A stretch of DNA of 64,000 nucleotides from Streptomyces maremycinicus. Lineage in GTDB: Bacteria > Actinomycetota > Actinomycetes > Streptomycetales > Streptomycetaceae. How positions within the stretch are numbered: the first letter of the stretch is position 1; each line of letters begins with the position of its first letter. Shown piece after piece: positions 26,141-35,166 of this stretch. A program made the position numbers and the translations under genes. Below the pieces are notes generated by a model. That model ran no database searches. It saw nothing but the letters and a program-made list of their open reading frames with translations, and was not told the DNA's origin. The DNA lies in assembly GCF_001184025.1 (NCBI RefSeq), contig NZ_BBYG01000011.1, positions 145,574 through 209,573 on the forward strand, read 5' to 3'.

Positions 26141-29002
26141 ATGAGCGTCATGGCCGACGGCACGGCCGCGGCGGAGCCCGGCACCGGCACCGGCGCCGAC
26201 ACCGTCTCCGTGCGGCTCGCCGCCGTCTTCCTGCCCGCGCCCCTCCCGCGCGAGGGCCGCGTCGCCTTCTGGGACCCGGCCGACGGCCCGCTGCCCACCG
26301 CGCCGGACGCGGAGCGCACGGAGCTGACCGTCGTCCGGCGCCGTGGCTCCGCCATCAGCCGCGCCCGCATCCCCGCCCTGTCCCTGCCGCTCGACAAGGC
26401 GCTCCCGCTGCTCGTGCGGGCCCGCCGCGACCCAGCCGCCCACCCCGCGACCGCCTGCTGGGGCGCGGCCGCGCTGCACGCGCTGCGGCTCACCGCCCGG
26501 GGCCGCCTGCTGCCCGGCCTGACACCCGGGGGACACGACGCCTGGCGGGCGGGCCCGCTCGAACCGGAGGACATCGCCCATCTCCGCGCGGTCGCCGCCG
26601 CGCTCCCGCACGAGGGCCACGCGGTGCCCCTGCCCGGCACCGGGCCGCTCCGGCTGCCCCGGCCCGAGGCCCTGATGCGGTCCTTCCTGGACGCCGTGGC
26701 GGACACCCTGCCCCGTACGCCGGCCGCTCCGCACGCGTGCGGGAAGCCCTTCGCGGACCGCCGGCCGCAGCGGCTGCCCGGCGCGCACGACTGGGCCGCG
26801 GAGGTCGCCGCCGGCATGGACGCGGGCGTGCGGATCTCGCTCCGCCTCGACCTGTCCGCGTACGACATGTTCGACCGGCCCGACGACGGCGAGGGCACGC
26901 GCCGGGCGGGCGCCGCGATCGTGCAGGTGCACAGCCTCGCCGACCCGACCCTGATGACCGACGCGGCGGCCCTGTGGGCGGGCGAGGCCGACGCCGCCTT
27001 CGGGGCACGCGCCCGCGTGGACGCCGCCCTCGCCGTACGGCGCGCGGCCCGCGTCTGGCCGCCGCTCGCCCGGCTCGCCGAGCAGGACGCGCCCGACGTC
27101 CTGGCCCTGTCCGAGGACGAGCTGAGCGACCTGCTCGGGGTGGCCGCCACCCGGCTGGCGGGGGCCGGGGTAGCCGTGCACTGGCCGAGGGACCTGGCGC
27201 AGGACCTCAGCGCGAGCGCGGTGATCAGGACCGCGCCCGGCTCGGCGACCGACGGCACCGGCTTCTTCGAGAGCGAGGAACTGCTCCAGTTCCGCTGGCA
27301 GCTGGCGCTCGGCGGCGACCCGCTCAGCGAGGCCGAGATGGACACCCTGGCGGAGGCCCACCGCCCGGTGGTCCGGCTCCGTGACCAGTGGGTCCTGGTC
27401 GACCCGGCGCTCGTACGCAAGGCCCGCAAACGCGAACTCGGCCTGCTGGACCCGGTCGACGCCCTGTCCGCCGCCCTCAGCGGCACCGCGGAGGTCGACG
27501 GCGAGAGCGTCGAGGCGGTTCCGGTCGGCGCCCTGGCCGCCCTGCGCGACCGCCTCACCACCGGTGTGCTCCCCGCCGATCCGCCCGCCGGCCTGCACGC
27601 CACCCTGCGCGACTACCAGTTGCGCGGCCTGGCCTGGCTCGACCTCATGACCTCCCTCGGTCTCGGCGGCTGCCTCGCCGACGACATGGGCCTCGGCAAG
27701 ACGATCACCGTCATCGCCCTGCATCTGCGGCGGGCCCGCACCGAACCGACCCTGGTGGTCTGCCCGGCCTCCCTGCTGGGCAACTGGCAGCGCGAGATCC
27801 ACCGCTTCGCGCCCGGAGTCCCGGTCCGCCGCTTCCACGGCCCCGACCGCAGCCTCGCGGACCTCGGCGGCGGCTTCGTCCTCACCACGTACGGCACGAT
27901 GCGTTCGGCCGCCACCACCCTGGCCGGGCAGCCCTGGGGCATGGTCGTCGCGGACGAGGCCCAGCACGTGAAGAACCCCTACTCGGCCACCGCGAAGGCA
28001 CTGCGGACGATCCCCACCCCGGCGCGCGTGGCCCTGACCGGCACCCCCGTCGAGAACAACCTCTCCGAGCTCTGGGCCCTGCTGGACTGGACGACACCCG
28101 GGCTCCTCGGCCCCCTGAAGTCCTTCCGCGCCCGGCACGCGCGCGCTGTCGAGAACGGCGAGGACGACCAGGCGGTGGAGCGCCTGGCCCGGCTGGTCCG
28201 TCCGTTCCTCCTGCGCCGCAAGAAGTCGGACCCGGGCATCGTGCCCGAGCTGCCGCCCAAGACCGAGACCGACCACCCGGTCCCGCTCACCCGCGAACAG
28301 GCCGCGCTGTACGAGGCGGTGGTACGCGAGTCCCTGCTGGCCATCGAGACGGCGGACGGCATCGCCCGGCGCGGGCTGGTGCTCAAGCTGCTGGGCGCGC
28401 TCAAGCAGATCTGCGACCACCCGGCCCTGTACCTCAAGCAGGAGTCCGCCTCCGTCGGTGACGCCCTGGCCGCCCGCTCCGGCAAGCTCGCCCTGCTGGA
28501 CGAGCTGCTGGACACCCTGCTCGCCGAGGACGGCTCGGCCCTCGTCTTCACCCAGTACGTCGGCATGGCCCGGCTGATCGCCGCGCACCTCGCCGCCCGC
28601 GCGGTCCCCGTCGACCTGCTGCACGGCGGCACGCCGATCCCCGAGCGGGAGCGGATGGTCGACCGCTTCCAGGCCGGCACGACGCCGGTCCTCGTCCTCT
28701 CCCTGAAGGCCGCCGGCACCGGACTCAACCTCACGCGTGCGGGCCATGTCGTCCACTTCGACCGCTGGTGGAACCCGGCGGTGGAGGAACAGGCCACCGA
28801 CCGCGCCTACCGCATCGGCCAGACCCAGCCGGTCCAGGTGCACCGTCTCATCACCGAGGGCACGGTCGAGGACCGCATCGCCGAGATGCTCCAGGCGAAG
28901 CGCGCCCTGGCCGACGCGATCCTCGGCTCCGGCGAGTCGGCGCTCACCGAACTCACGGACCGTGAACTGTCCGACCTGGTCAGGCTGCGGAGGGAGGCGT
29001 GA
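26141..29002 (+). CDS. SNF2/RapA-family DEAD-box-like ATPase (helicase-like)
   Basis: The 953-residue protein has an N-terminal SNF2-associated region (~1-490) and a full two-lobe motor. Lobe one has Walker A DDMGLGKTITV (~514-524), the Walker B box as DEAQH (~607) and ALTGTPVENNLSELW. Lobe two has VFTQYVGMARLI, LSLKAAGTGLNLT and the RIGQTQPV motif (~890-897). Such ATPases translocate on duplex DNA and remodel protein-DNA complexes without strand separation. It overlaps the SWIM-domain gene (TGATG), a pairing I know from many actinobacteria whose purpose is unclear, perhaps repair, transcription recycling or defence. Confidence 0.92.
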   Translation: MSVMADGTAAAEPGTGTGADTVSVRLAAVFLPAPLPREGRVAFWDPADGPLPTAPDAERTELTVVRRRGSAISRARIPALSLPLDKALPLLVRARRDPAAHPATACWGAAALHALRLTARGRLLPGLTPGGHDAWRAGPLEPEDIAHLRAVAAALPHEGHAVPLPGTGPLRLPRPEALMRSFLDAVADTLPRTPAAPHACGKPFADRRPQRLPGAHDWAAEVAAGMDAGVRISLRLDLSAYDMFDRPDDGEGTRRAGAAIVQVHSLADPTLMTDAAALWAGEADAAFGARARVDAALAVRRAARVWPPLARLAEQDAPDVLALSEDELSDLLGVAATRLAGAGVAVHWPRDLAQDLSASAVIRTAPGSATDGTGFFESEELLQFRWQLALGGDPLSEAEMDTLAEAHRPVVRLRDQWVLVDPALVRKARKRELGLLDPVDALSAALSGTAEVDGESVEAVPVGALAALRDRLTTGVLPADPPAGLHATLRDYQLRGLAWLDLMTSLGLGGCLADDMGLGKTITVIALHLRRARTEPTLVVCPASLLGNWQREIHRFAPGVPVRRFHGPDRSLADLGGGFVLTTYGTMRSAATTLAGQPWGMVVADEAQHVKNPYSATAKALRTIPTPARVALTGTPVENNLSELWALLDWTTPGLLGPLKSFRARHARAVENGEDDQAVERLARLVRPFLLRRKKSDPGIVPELPPKTETDHPVPLTREQAALYEAVVRESLLAIETADGIARRGLVLKLLGALKQICDHPALYLKQESASVGDALAARSGKLALLDELLDTLLAEDGSALVFTQYVGMARLIAAHLAARAVPVDLLHGGTPIPERERMVDRFQAGTTPVLVLSLKAAGTGLNLTRAGHVVHFDRWWNPAVEEQATDRAYRIGQTQPVQVHRLITEGTVEDRIAEMLQAKRALADAILGSGESALTELTDRELSDLVRLRREA

Positions 29003-31164
29003 TGGGCGAGACGGAGAAGGCCGACACCCCCGCCGTCCCGGCCGCGGACCCACGGGAGCGGTCCGCCCCCGGCCCGGCCGACGAGGCCCGCCGAGCGCTG
29101 CGCGCGGCCCGGAAGCGCGCGAAGGACCAGCAGCCGCCACCCGACCCTGCCCCCGAGCCCCCGGCGACCCCCGAGCCCCCGGCGGGTTCGGCCCCCGGGG
29201 AAGCCGCCCCGGCCGACGACGTCGACCCCGCCGTGGCCGCCGTCCCACGGACGGAAGTTCCGTCGGCGGAAGCCGAGCGGCCGGAGCGGCCGGAGCGGCC
29301 GGTGGAGGCCCCGCGGGCGGAGTTCTCGGCGGGGGATCCCCCGGCTGCCGATGTGCCGTCGGCCGGTAGCGGCTCGCGGCCCGGGGACATCGCCAGGGAG
29401 GCCCTGCGGGCCGCTCGGGCGCAGGCACGGCAGAGCGAGAGCGCGGCCGGGAACCGGCCGCGGGCGGGCCGCGGTGCCGCGCGCGGTGACGGCGGCGCCC
29501 GTCCCCGCACCGCCGCACGCGCCACCGACGCCCGTGCCGCCGAAACCCGGCGCCATCCCGCCCCGCGTGATCCGGTGGCCGCCGAACGCGCGCGTGCCGT
29601 AAGGGAGTTGCTCGCGGGTGCCTTCCAGATGCCGTCGGCGGAGACGGTGGAGCCGGCCGATCCCGAGGATGAGACCGGGGGCTCAGTGGGCAACGCGGCA
29701 GCGAGCGGGGCAAGTTCCTTCGCGGGCGCGCCCTCGGCGACTCCCGCCTGGAACGCGCCCTCGGCGACTCCCGCCGGGAACGCGCCCTCCGTGGATCGCC
29801 CCGGAAGCGCACCCTCCGCGACTCCCCCCGGGAGCGCACCTTCCGGAAGTCCCAAGGGGAGCGGGGCCTCCCCGCCTCCCGATGCGGCCCGTGCCCCGGT
29901 CCGTTCCATGGCCGCTCCCGCACGGGACGGTGACCACCGGCGTACGTTCCCCGCCTTCCCGCCGCGCGCCGGCGAGGCCTTCGCCGGGACCTGGTGGGGC
30001 AACGCCTGGGTCACCGCGCTGGAAGAGGGCGCCCTCGACGCCAAACGCCTGGCCCGCGGCCGCGGTTACGCGGAGCAGGGGAACGTGGACGCCATCACCG
30101 TGACCCCCGGGCTCGTCCTGGCGTACGTGCAGGGCAGCCGACCCCGCCCCTACCGCGTGCAGGTGCGGCTGCGCACCCTCGGTGCCGAGGACTGGGAGCG
30201 TTTCCTGGAGGCGGCCGTCGAACGCCCCGGGCACATCGCCGCGCTGCTCGACAAGGAGATGCCCGAGTCCCTCGCCGAGTGCGGGGTGCCGCTGCTGCCC
30301 GGCCCCGGCGACCTCGAGCCGCAGTGCAGTTGCCCCGACCGCGGCCACCCCTGCAAGCACGCGGCCGCCCTCTGCTACCAGACCGCGCGGCTGCTCGACG
30401 CCGACCCGTTCGTGCTGCTCCTGCTGCGCGGCCGGGGCGAACGCGAAGTGCTGGACGCGCTGTCCCGCCGGAACGCCACCCGAGCGGCCCGCGCCGCCCA
30501 GGAGCAGGAACCGGAACCCCTGCCGGGCGTACGGGCCGCCGAAGCCCTCGCCGACCGCCGGCTCCCGCCGCTGCCCGCCCCGCTGCCCGTGCCCCCGCAC
30601 CCGGAGCAGCCCCCGGCCTACCCCTCCGTGCCCGACGGTCCCGACTCCTTCGCGCTGGACCACCTCGCGACCGACGCGGCCGCCCGCGCCCACGCCCTGC
30701 TGACCACCGGCCAGGACGAGATCGGCGGGCTGACCCTCTGGCGGGACGCCGTACGGCTCGCCGCGTCCCGGCCCGGTTCCGGGCTCACCGTCACCACCCG
30801 CGCCCTCTACGCCGCGCTCGCCTCGGCCGCCGGCCGCACCCCGGTCGAACTGGCACGCGCGGTGGCGGCCTGGCGGCAGGGCGGGCCGGACGGCCTCACG
30901 GTCCTGGAGGAGACCTGGGACCCGCCGGCCGGCCGCTTCGACCGGGCCCGGCCGCTGCTCCTCGCCGCCGACCTCCCGGCCTTCCGTCCGCGCCACAACC
31001 ACCTCACCCACCCCCGCGGCCACGTCCAACTCCGCTTCGGACGCGACGGGTTGTGGTACGCGTACGAGTCCGAACCGGGCGACGAGGACTGGTGGCCCCG
31101 CGGCACCCCCGACCCGGACCCGGTGGGTGCGCTGACCGGCCTGGGCGGCTCCGACGAGCTCTGA
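29002..31164 (+). CDS. SWIM zinc-finger protein with long disordered N terminus
   Basis: I use ATG 29002, which overlaps the SNF2 stop as TGATG, giving 720 residues; the GTG one codon earlier has the better GGGAGG spacing. Residues ~1-310 are Pro/Ala/Glu-rich and disordered, with imperfect repeats around APSATPAGNAPS (~245-290). A structured part begins near HRRTFPAFPPR. The SWIM motif CSCPDRGHPCKH (~444-455) binds zinc by C-x-C and C-x-H and usually contacts DNA or protein. It likely partners the upstream SNF2 motor as the target-recognition subunit. The low-complexity part is unlike its neighbours and is probably fast evolving. Confidence 0.88.
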   Translation: MGETEKADTPAVPAADPRERSAPGPADEARRALRAARKRAKDQQPPPDPAPEPPATPEPPAGSAPGEAAPADDVDPAVAAVPRTEVPSAEAERPERPERPVEAPRAEFSAGDPPAADVPSAGSGSRPGDIAREALRAARAQARQSESAAGNRPRAGRGAARGDGGARPRTAARATDARAAETRRHPAPRDPVAAERARAVRELLAGAFQMPSAETVEPADPEDETGGSVGNAAASGASSFAGAPSATPAWNAPSATPAGNAPSVDRPGSAPSATPPGSAPSGSPKGSGASPPPDAARAPVRSMAAPARDGDHRRTFPAFPPRAGEAFAGTWWGNAWVTALEEGALDAKRLARGRGYAEQGNVDAITVTPGLVLAYVQGSRPRPYRVQVRLRTLGAEDWERFLEAAVERPGHIAALLDKEMPESLAECGVPLLPGPGDLEPQCSCPDRGHPCKHAAALCYQTARLLDADPFVLLLLRGRGEREVLDALSRRNATRAARAAQEQEPEPLPGVRAAEALADRRLPPLPAPLPVPPHPEQPPAYPSVPDGPDSFALDHLATDAAARAHALLTTGQDEIGGLTLWRDAVRLAASRPGSGLTVTTRALYAALASAAGRTPVELARAVAAWRQGGPDGLTVLEETWDPPAGRFDRARPLLLAADLPAFRPRHNHLTHPRGHVQLRFGRDGLWYAYESEPGDEDWWPRGTPDPDPVGALTGLGGSDEL

Positions 31165-31330
31165 GGCGCCCGCCCGCCCCGACCCGCGCCCGCGCCCGCC
31201 CTGACCCGCGCCCGCCCTGACCCGCGCCCGCGCCCGCCCTGACCCGCGCCCGCCCGCCCTGACCCGCGCCCGCGCCCGCCCTGACCCGCGCCCGCGCCCG
31301 CGCCCACCCCGACCCGCGCCCGCCCCGATC
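31165..31330. repeat. Degenerate CGCGCCCGCCCTGACC repeats after the SWIM gene
   Basis: The intergenic DNA repeats variants of CCCGCGCCCG and CCTGACCCGCG about a dozen times, in units of roughly 9-21 bp. It is then followed by GATCGGCGCGCGGGGCGCCC repeats to ~31380. No gene is present. The sequence could fold heavily and may serve as terminator for the SNF2-SWIM operon. Confidence 0.7.
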
Positions 31331-31471
31331 GGCGCGCGGGGCGCCCGGGCCCCGATCGGCGCGCGGGGCGCGGGGCGCCCGGCGGAGTCCGGCACGGGCC
31401 GTCGGCGTCCGCGCCCCTCCGGCCGCCCGACTCGCCCGAACCGCTCCCCACTTCCGCGCCCGCCTCGTACG

Positions 31472-31546
31472 ATGGCGCCCGTGACTCTCGACGACCACCG
31501 CCCCGCCCCGCGGTACCGCGCGCTGCTCTCGCGCGGCTGTTGTTGA
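31472..31546 (+). CDS. Candidate cysteine-sensing leader peptide (24 codons, ends Cys-Cys-stop)
   Basis: ATG 31472 opens a 24-residue peptide ending in LLSRGCC followed by TGA (in-frame GTG 31481 is possible). It lies 104 bp upstream of a sulfite-oxidase-like gene. Actinobacteria are known to use upstream peptides with terminal Cys codon runs that stall ribosomes when cysteinyl-tRNA is scarce and so control sulfur genes. Here the two TGT codons are rare in a GC-rich genome (TGC preferred), which would strengthen stalling. Function is inferred from sequence and position. No alternative hairpins were modelled. Confidence 0.55.
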   Translation: MAPVTLDDHRPAPRYRALLSRGCC

Positions 31547-31650
31547 TCCTCACCTCACCCCTCACCGCCCTCCTGCCGTGGACGCGCCGCGCCTTCTGAC
31601 GCCCTGATCGCGTCCCGGTCCAGGCATCCCGCGTACGGAAAGGCAGGCCC

Positions 31651-32913
31651 ATGCCCACGTCTCCCACGCCCGAATCCGCCTACGACCGCCGCAGACTGCG
31701 CCAGTGGCTGGCCGGCGAGGCCCGCGCCGACGGTGTCTCCCGGCGCGATCTGCTGCGCCTCGTCGCCGCCGCCGGGCTCGCCACCGCCGCGGCCCCGGCG
31801 TTCGCCGCGACGGCCGCCGCGGCGACGTCCCCCGGTATCGTCAAGGCGCTCCCCGACGACCGGTTCACGGTCCGGGGCACCAACGCCGAGACCAAGTTCG
31901 CCTCCCTGGCCGGCACCGGCTACCACACGCCCGTCGACCACTTCTTCGTCCGCAACCACACCTCCACGCCCGTGCTCGACGCCGACGAGTGGGCCCTCAC
32001 CGTCCACGGCGACGGCCTCACCCACGGCAGCCCCGTCGAGTTCACCCTCGCCGACCTGAAGAGGCTCCCCTCGGTCACCCGCACGGCGTTCGTGGAGTGC
32101 GCGGGCAACGGCCGCAGCTTCTTCACCTCCCAGCAGGGCCAGACGGTCAGCGGCACGGCGTGGACGCTGGGCGCGATCGGCACCGCGCGCTGGCGCGGCG
32201 TCCGCCTCGCCGACGTCCTGCGCCGGGCGGGGCTCTCCCGGCACGCCGTCGACGTCCTGCCCCGCGGCCTCGACGCCGACTACGTCACCGCCGACGGCAC
32301 CGACCTCGGCCGGGTCCGTCGCCCCCTGCCGGTGTCCAAGGCGCTCGACGACGTCCTCCTCGCCTACGAGATGAACGGCGAACCGCTGCCGTACGACCAC
32401 GGCTTCCCCGTACGCGTCCTGGTGCCGAACTGGATCGGTATCGCCTCGATCAAGTGGGTCGGGGACATCGAGGTGTCCGCGCAGCCCCTCTACTCGCCCT
32501 GGAACACGGACTTCTACCGGCTGTTCGGCAGCGCCCACCCCGAAGGCGGCAGCGCCCCGCTGACCCGGCAGACCGTCAAGAGCGCCTGGGAGCTGCCCTG
32601 GGACGCGAGCCTGGAAGCGGGCGCCGTGCACCGGCTGACCGGACGCTCCTGGTCCGGCGCCGGAGCGGTCGTCCGCGTCGACGTCAGCACCGACGGGGGG
32701 ACCCGCTGGCGGCGTGCCCGGCTGCACGACGCCCCGCGCCGCGCGGGCTGGGTCCGCTGGTCCACCGACTGGCGCCCGTCGGCTCCGGGCGGGTACACCC
32801 TGCTGGCCCGGGCCACCGACAGCACCGGCCGCACCCAGCCCGACACGACCGTCCCGAACACCCAGGGCTATCTGTTCGACGCCGTGGTCCGGCACCCCGT
32901 CCGGGCGGTGTGA
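31651..32913 (+). CDS. Tat-exported sulfite-oxidase-family molybdopterin oxidoreductase
   Basis: The 420-residue precursor carries a twin-arginine signal (SRRDLLRLVAAAGLATAAAP, ~30-49), so it folds with cofactor before export. The molybdopterin domain has the Mo-ligand Cys in AFVECAGNGRSFF (~151), GTAWTLGAIGTARWRGVRL and NWIGIASIKWVGDIEV. The C-terminal dimerisation domain is Ig-like (VVRVDVSTDGGTRWRRARL). The family oxidises sulfite or reduces related S- or N-oxides; no haem domain is present, so electrons pass to a separate carrier. A Cys-Cys leader peptide upstream suggests regulation by cysteine supply, consistent with a sulfur substrate. Confidence 0.9.
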   Translation: MPTSPTPESAYDRRRLRQWLAGEARADGVSRRDLLRLVAAAGLATAAAPAFAATAAAATSPGIVKALPDDRFTVRGTNAETKFASLAGTGYHTPVDHFFVRNHTSTPVLDADEWALTVHGDGLTHGSPVEFTLADLKRLPSVTRTAFVECAGNGRSFFTSQQGQTVSGTAWTLGAIGTARWRGVRLADVLRRAGLSRHAVDVLPRGLDADYVTADGTDLGRVRRPLPVSKALDDVLLAYEMNGEPLPYDHGFPVRVLVPNWIGIASIKWVGDIEVSAQPLYSPWNTDFYRLFGSAHPEGGSAPLTRQTVKSAWELPWDASLEAGAVHRLTGRSWSGAGAVVRVDVSTDGGTRWRRARLHDAPRRAGWVRWSTDWRPSAPGGYTLLARATDSTGRTQPDTTVPNTQGYLFDAVVRHPVRAV

Positions 32914-33137
32914 GGGGAACGCGCGTACGACGGACGGGCGTCGGCCCGGGGCTCGCCCCGGGCCGCGCGGGGTCCGTCTGTACGATGCACGCGCATCGCG
33001 CCGCACGGGCCGTCCGGCGCGGGCGGGTGAAGGCCCGGTACAGAGGATCTTCGCGGGGCTGCCACAACCGGGGACGGCTTGTACGGGGTTCCGACCCAAG
33101 CGCGTGAGAAATTGTGAGATGTGGGAGCGTGAGTCGG

Positions 33138-34448
33138 GTGAGCGAGAGTACGACCAACACCCTGCAATACCGTTTCGACGGGCCGGAGGACGCCCCTGTC
33201 CTGATCCTGGGCCCCTCCCTGGGCACGACATGGCACATGTGGGACCGTCAGGTCCCCGAGCTGGCCCAGCAGTGGCGGATCTTCCGTTACGACCTGCCCG
33301 GCCACGGTGGCGCCCCGGCCTACCCGGTCGGGTCGGTCTCCGACCTCGCCGGGCGGCTGCTCGCCACCCTCGACGGGCTCGGCGTCCAGCGCTTCGGCTA
33401 CGCGGGCTGCGCGTTCGGCGGCGCGGTCGGCGTGGAGCTGGCACTGCGGCACCCGGAGCGGGTCGCCTCGCTCGCGCTGATCGCGGCCTCGCCGCGGTTC
33501 GGCACGGCCGACGAGTTCCGGCAGCGGGGCGTGATAGTGCGCACGAACGGCCTCGACCCCATCGCCCGCAGCTCGCCCGACCGCTGGTTCACCAGCGGGT
33601 TCGCCGCCGCGCAGCCCGCGATCACCGAGTGGGCCGTGCAGATGGTGCGCACCACCGACCCCGGCTGCTACATAGCGGCCTGTGAGGCGCTCGCGGCCTT
33701 CGACGTGCGGGCCGAGATCGGCCTCGTCGGGGTGCCGACGCTGGTCCTCGTCGGCTCGGACGACCAGGTCACCGGCCCCGCCGAGGCGCGCACCCTGGTG
33801 GCCGGCATCCCGGACGCCCGGCTGGCCGTCGTACCCGGAGCCTCGCACCTGGTCCCGGTGGAGCAGCCCGCGGCCGTGACCGACCTGCTGGTCCGGCACT
33901 TCTCCACCGCCTGGCAGCCCGCCTACGACTCCGGCACCGGGCAGACCGCCGTGCCGGGCATTCCCGTCCGAGCGGTCGTGACCGTGCCCCAGCAGCCTCC
34001 GCAGCCGGTGGCCATCGCGGAGATCGCACCCGCTCCCGTCCTCGAACCGGTGCAGGTCATGGGCCGCCCCGATCCGTACGACGCGGGGCTGAAGGTGCGC
34101 CGGGAGGTCCTCGGGGACGCCCATGTCGACCGGGCGCTGTCGCAGGCCGACGACTTCTCGGGGGACTTCCAGGAGTTCATCACCCGCTATGCCTGGGGTG
34201 AGATCTGGGACCGGCCCGGCCTCGACCGGCGCTCCCGCTCCTGTGTCACGCTCACCGCGCTGGTCGCGGGAGGTCACCTGGACGAGCTCGCCTTCCACAT
34301 CCGCGCCGCGCTGCGCAACGGCCTCACCCCGGACGAGATCAAGGAGGTGCTGCTCCAGGCGGCCGTCTACTGCGGCGTTCCCGCGGCGAACAGCGCGTTC
34401 AAGGTGGCCCAGCAGGTCATCCGGGAGGAGACCACGCCCACCGAGTGA
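33138..34448 (+). CDS. 3-oxoadipate enol-lactonase / 4-carboxymuconolactone decarboxylase fusion
   Basis: The 436-residue protein fuses two steps of the beta-ketoadipate pathway. Residues ~1-250 are an alpha/beta-hydrolase of PcaD type (LGTTWHMWDRQ, YDLPGHGGAP, acid in VGSDDQVTG, base His in GASHLVP). The nucleophile region reads GYAGCAFGGAVG, where the usual Ser is replaced by Cys. A Pro-rich linker (~265-300) leads to a PcaC domain (~310-430; GEIWDRPGLDRRSRSCVTL, AVYCGVPAANSAF). GTG 33138 is chosen among nearby GTGs. No other pca genes are nearby, so the substrate may differ from the classical pathway. Confidence 0.85.
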   Translation: MSESTTNTLQYRFDGPEDAPVLILGPSLGTTWHMWDRQVPELAQQWRIFRYDLPGHGGAPAYPVGSVSDLAGRLLATLDGLGVQRFGYAGCAFGGAVGVELALRHPERVASLALIAASPRFGTADEFRQRGVIVRTNGLDPIARSSPDRWFTSGFAAAQPAITEWAVQMVRTTDPGCYIAACEALAAFDVRAEIGLVGVPTLVLVGSDDQVTGPAEARTLVAGIPDARLAVVPGASHLVPVEQPAAVTDLLVRHFSTAWQPAYDSGTGQTAVPGIPVRAVVTVPQQPPQPVAIAEIAPAPVLEPVQVMGRPDPYDAGLKVRREVLGDAHVDRALSQADDFSGDFQEFITRYAWGEIWDRPGLDRRSRSCVTLTALVAGGHLDELAFHIRAALRNGLTPDEIKEVLLQAAVYCGVPAANSAFKVAQQVIREETTPTE

Positions 34449-34482
34449 GCCGTCCACCGCACGCGGGGGCAGGATGGGTCCC

Positions 34483-35127
34483 ATGACGGCTCTGACACTC
34501 ACCAAGAAGTCGCACGCGTGTGTGCGCCTGGAGAAGGACGGGCGCACACTCGTCCTCGACCCCGGCGGGTTCAGCGAGGTGGACGCAGCGGTCGGCGCGG
34601 ACGCGATCCTGGTCACGCACGAGCACCCCGACCACTTCGACGAGCGGCGGCTGCGGGCGGCCCTGGAGGCCGACCCGGCCGTCGGGATCTGGACCCTGAG
34701 GTCCGTCGCGGAGAAGCTCGCCGCCGCGTTCCCCGGCCGGGTGCACACGATCGGGCACGGTGACAGGTTCACGGCCGCCGGATTCGACGTCCAGGTCCAC
34801 GGCGAGCTGCACGCGGTCATCCACCCCGACCTCCCGCGCGTCACCAACGTCGGCTTCCTCGTCGACGAGGGCCGCGTCTTCCACCCGGGAGACGCGCTCA
34901 CCGTCCCCGACCACCCGGTGGAGACCCTGCTGGCCCCGGTCCAGGCCCCCTGGAACAAGATCTCCGAGGTCATCGAGTACGTGCGCGAGGTCCGGCCGCG
35001 GCGCGTCTACGACATCCACGACGCGCTCCTCACCGACCTCGCCCGGCCGATCTACGACACGCACCTGGGCAACCTGGGCGGCGCCGAGCACGGCCGGCTG
35101 GCGCCGGGGACGTCCGCGGAGGTCTGA
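34483..35127 (+). CDS. Metallo-beta-lactamase-fold hydrolase
   Basis: The 214-residue protein has the binuclear-metal motif LVTHEHPDHFDERRL (~48-62), further His in GELHAVIHPDLP and the Asp in VFHPGDALTV (~145). The compact size and the opening LTKKSHACVRLEKDGRTLVLDPGG resemble the UlaG/RomA-type branch often called MBL fold metallo-hydrolases. The substrate is unknown; the lactonase UlaG cleaves ascorbate-6-phosphate, but no sugar genes are adjacent. It starts at ATG 34483, 34 bp after the Pca fusion, and is followed by exonuclease III after 39 bp, so the three may be co-transcribed. Confidence 0.87.
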   Translation: MTALTLTKKSHACVRLEKDGRTLVLDPGGFSEVDAAVGADAILVTHEHPDHFDERRLRAALEADPAVGIWTLRSVAEKLAAAFPGRVHTIGHGDRFTAAGFDVQVHGELHAVIHPDLPRVTNVGFLVDEGRVFHPGDALTVPDHPVETLLAPVQAPWNKISEVIEYVREVRPRRVYDIHDALLTDLARPIYDTHLGNLGGAEHGRLAPGTSAEV

Positions 35128-35166
35128 GGGACGGCGTTGTCGGACCCTCCGGGTAGGTTGTGAGGC

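Noticed and set aside
24004..27603. A 1,199-codon minus-strand open frame
   Set aside because: It lies opposite the ROK kinase, membrane protein and SNF2 genes, and has no recognisable domain; long antisense frames are common at this GC content.
25865..29923. A 1,352-codon minus-strand open frame
   Set aside because: It is antisense to the SNF2 and SWIM genes, with composition typical of high-GC shadow frames.
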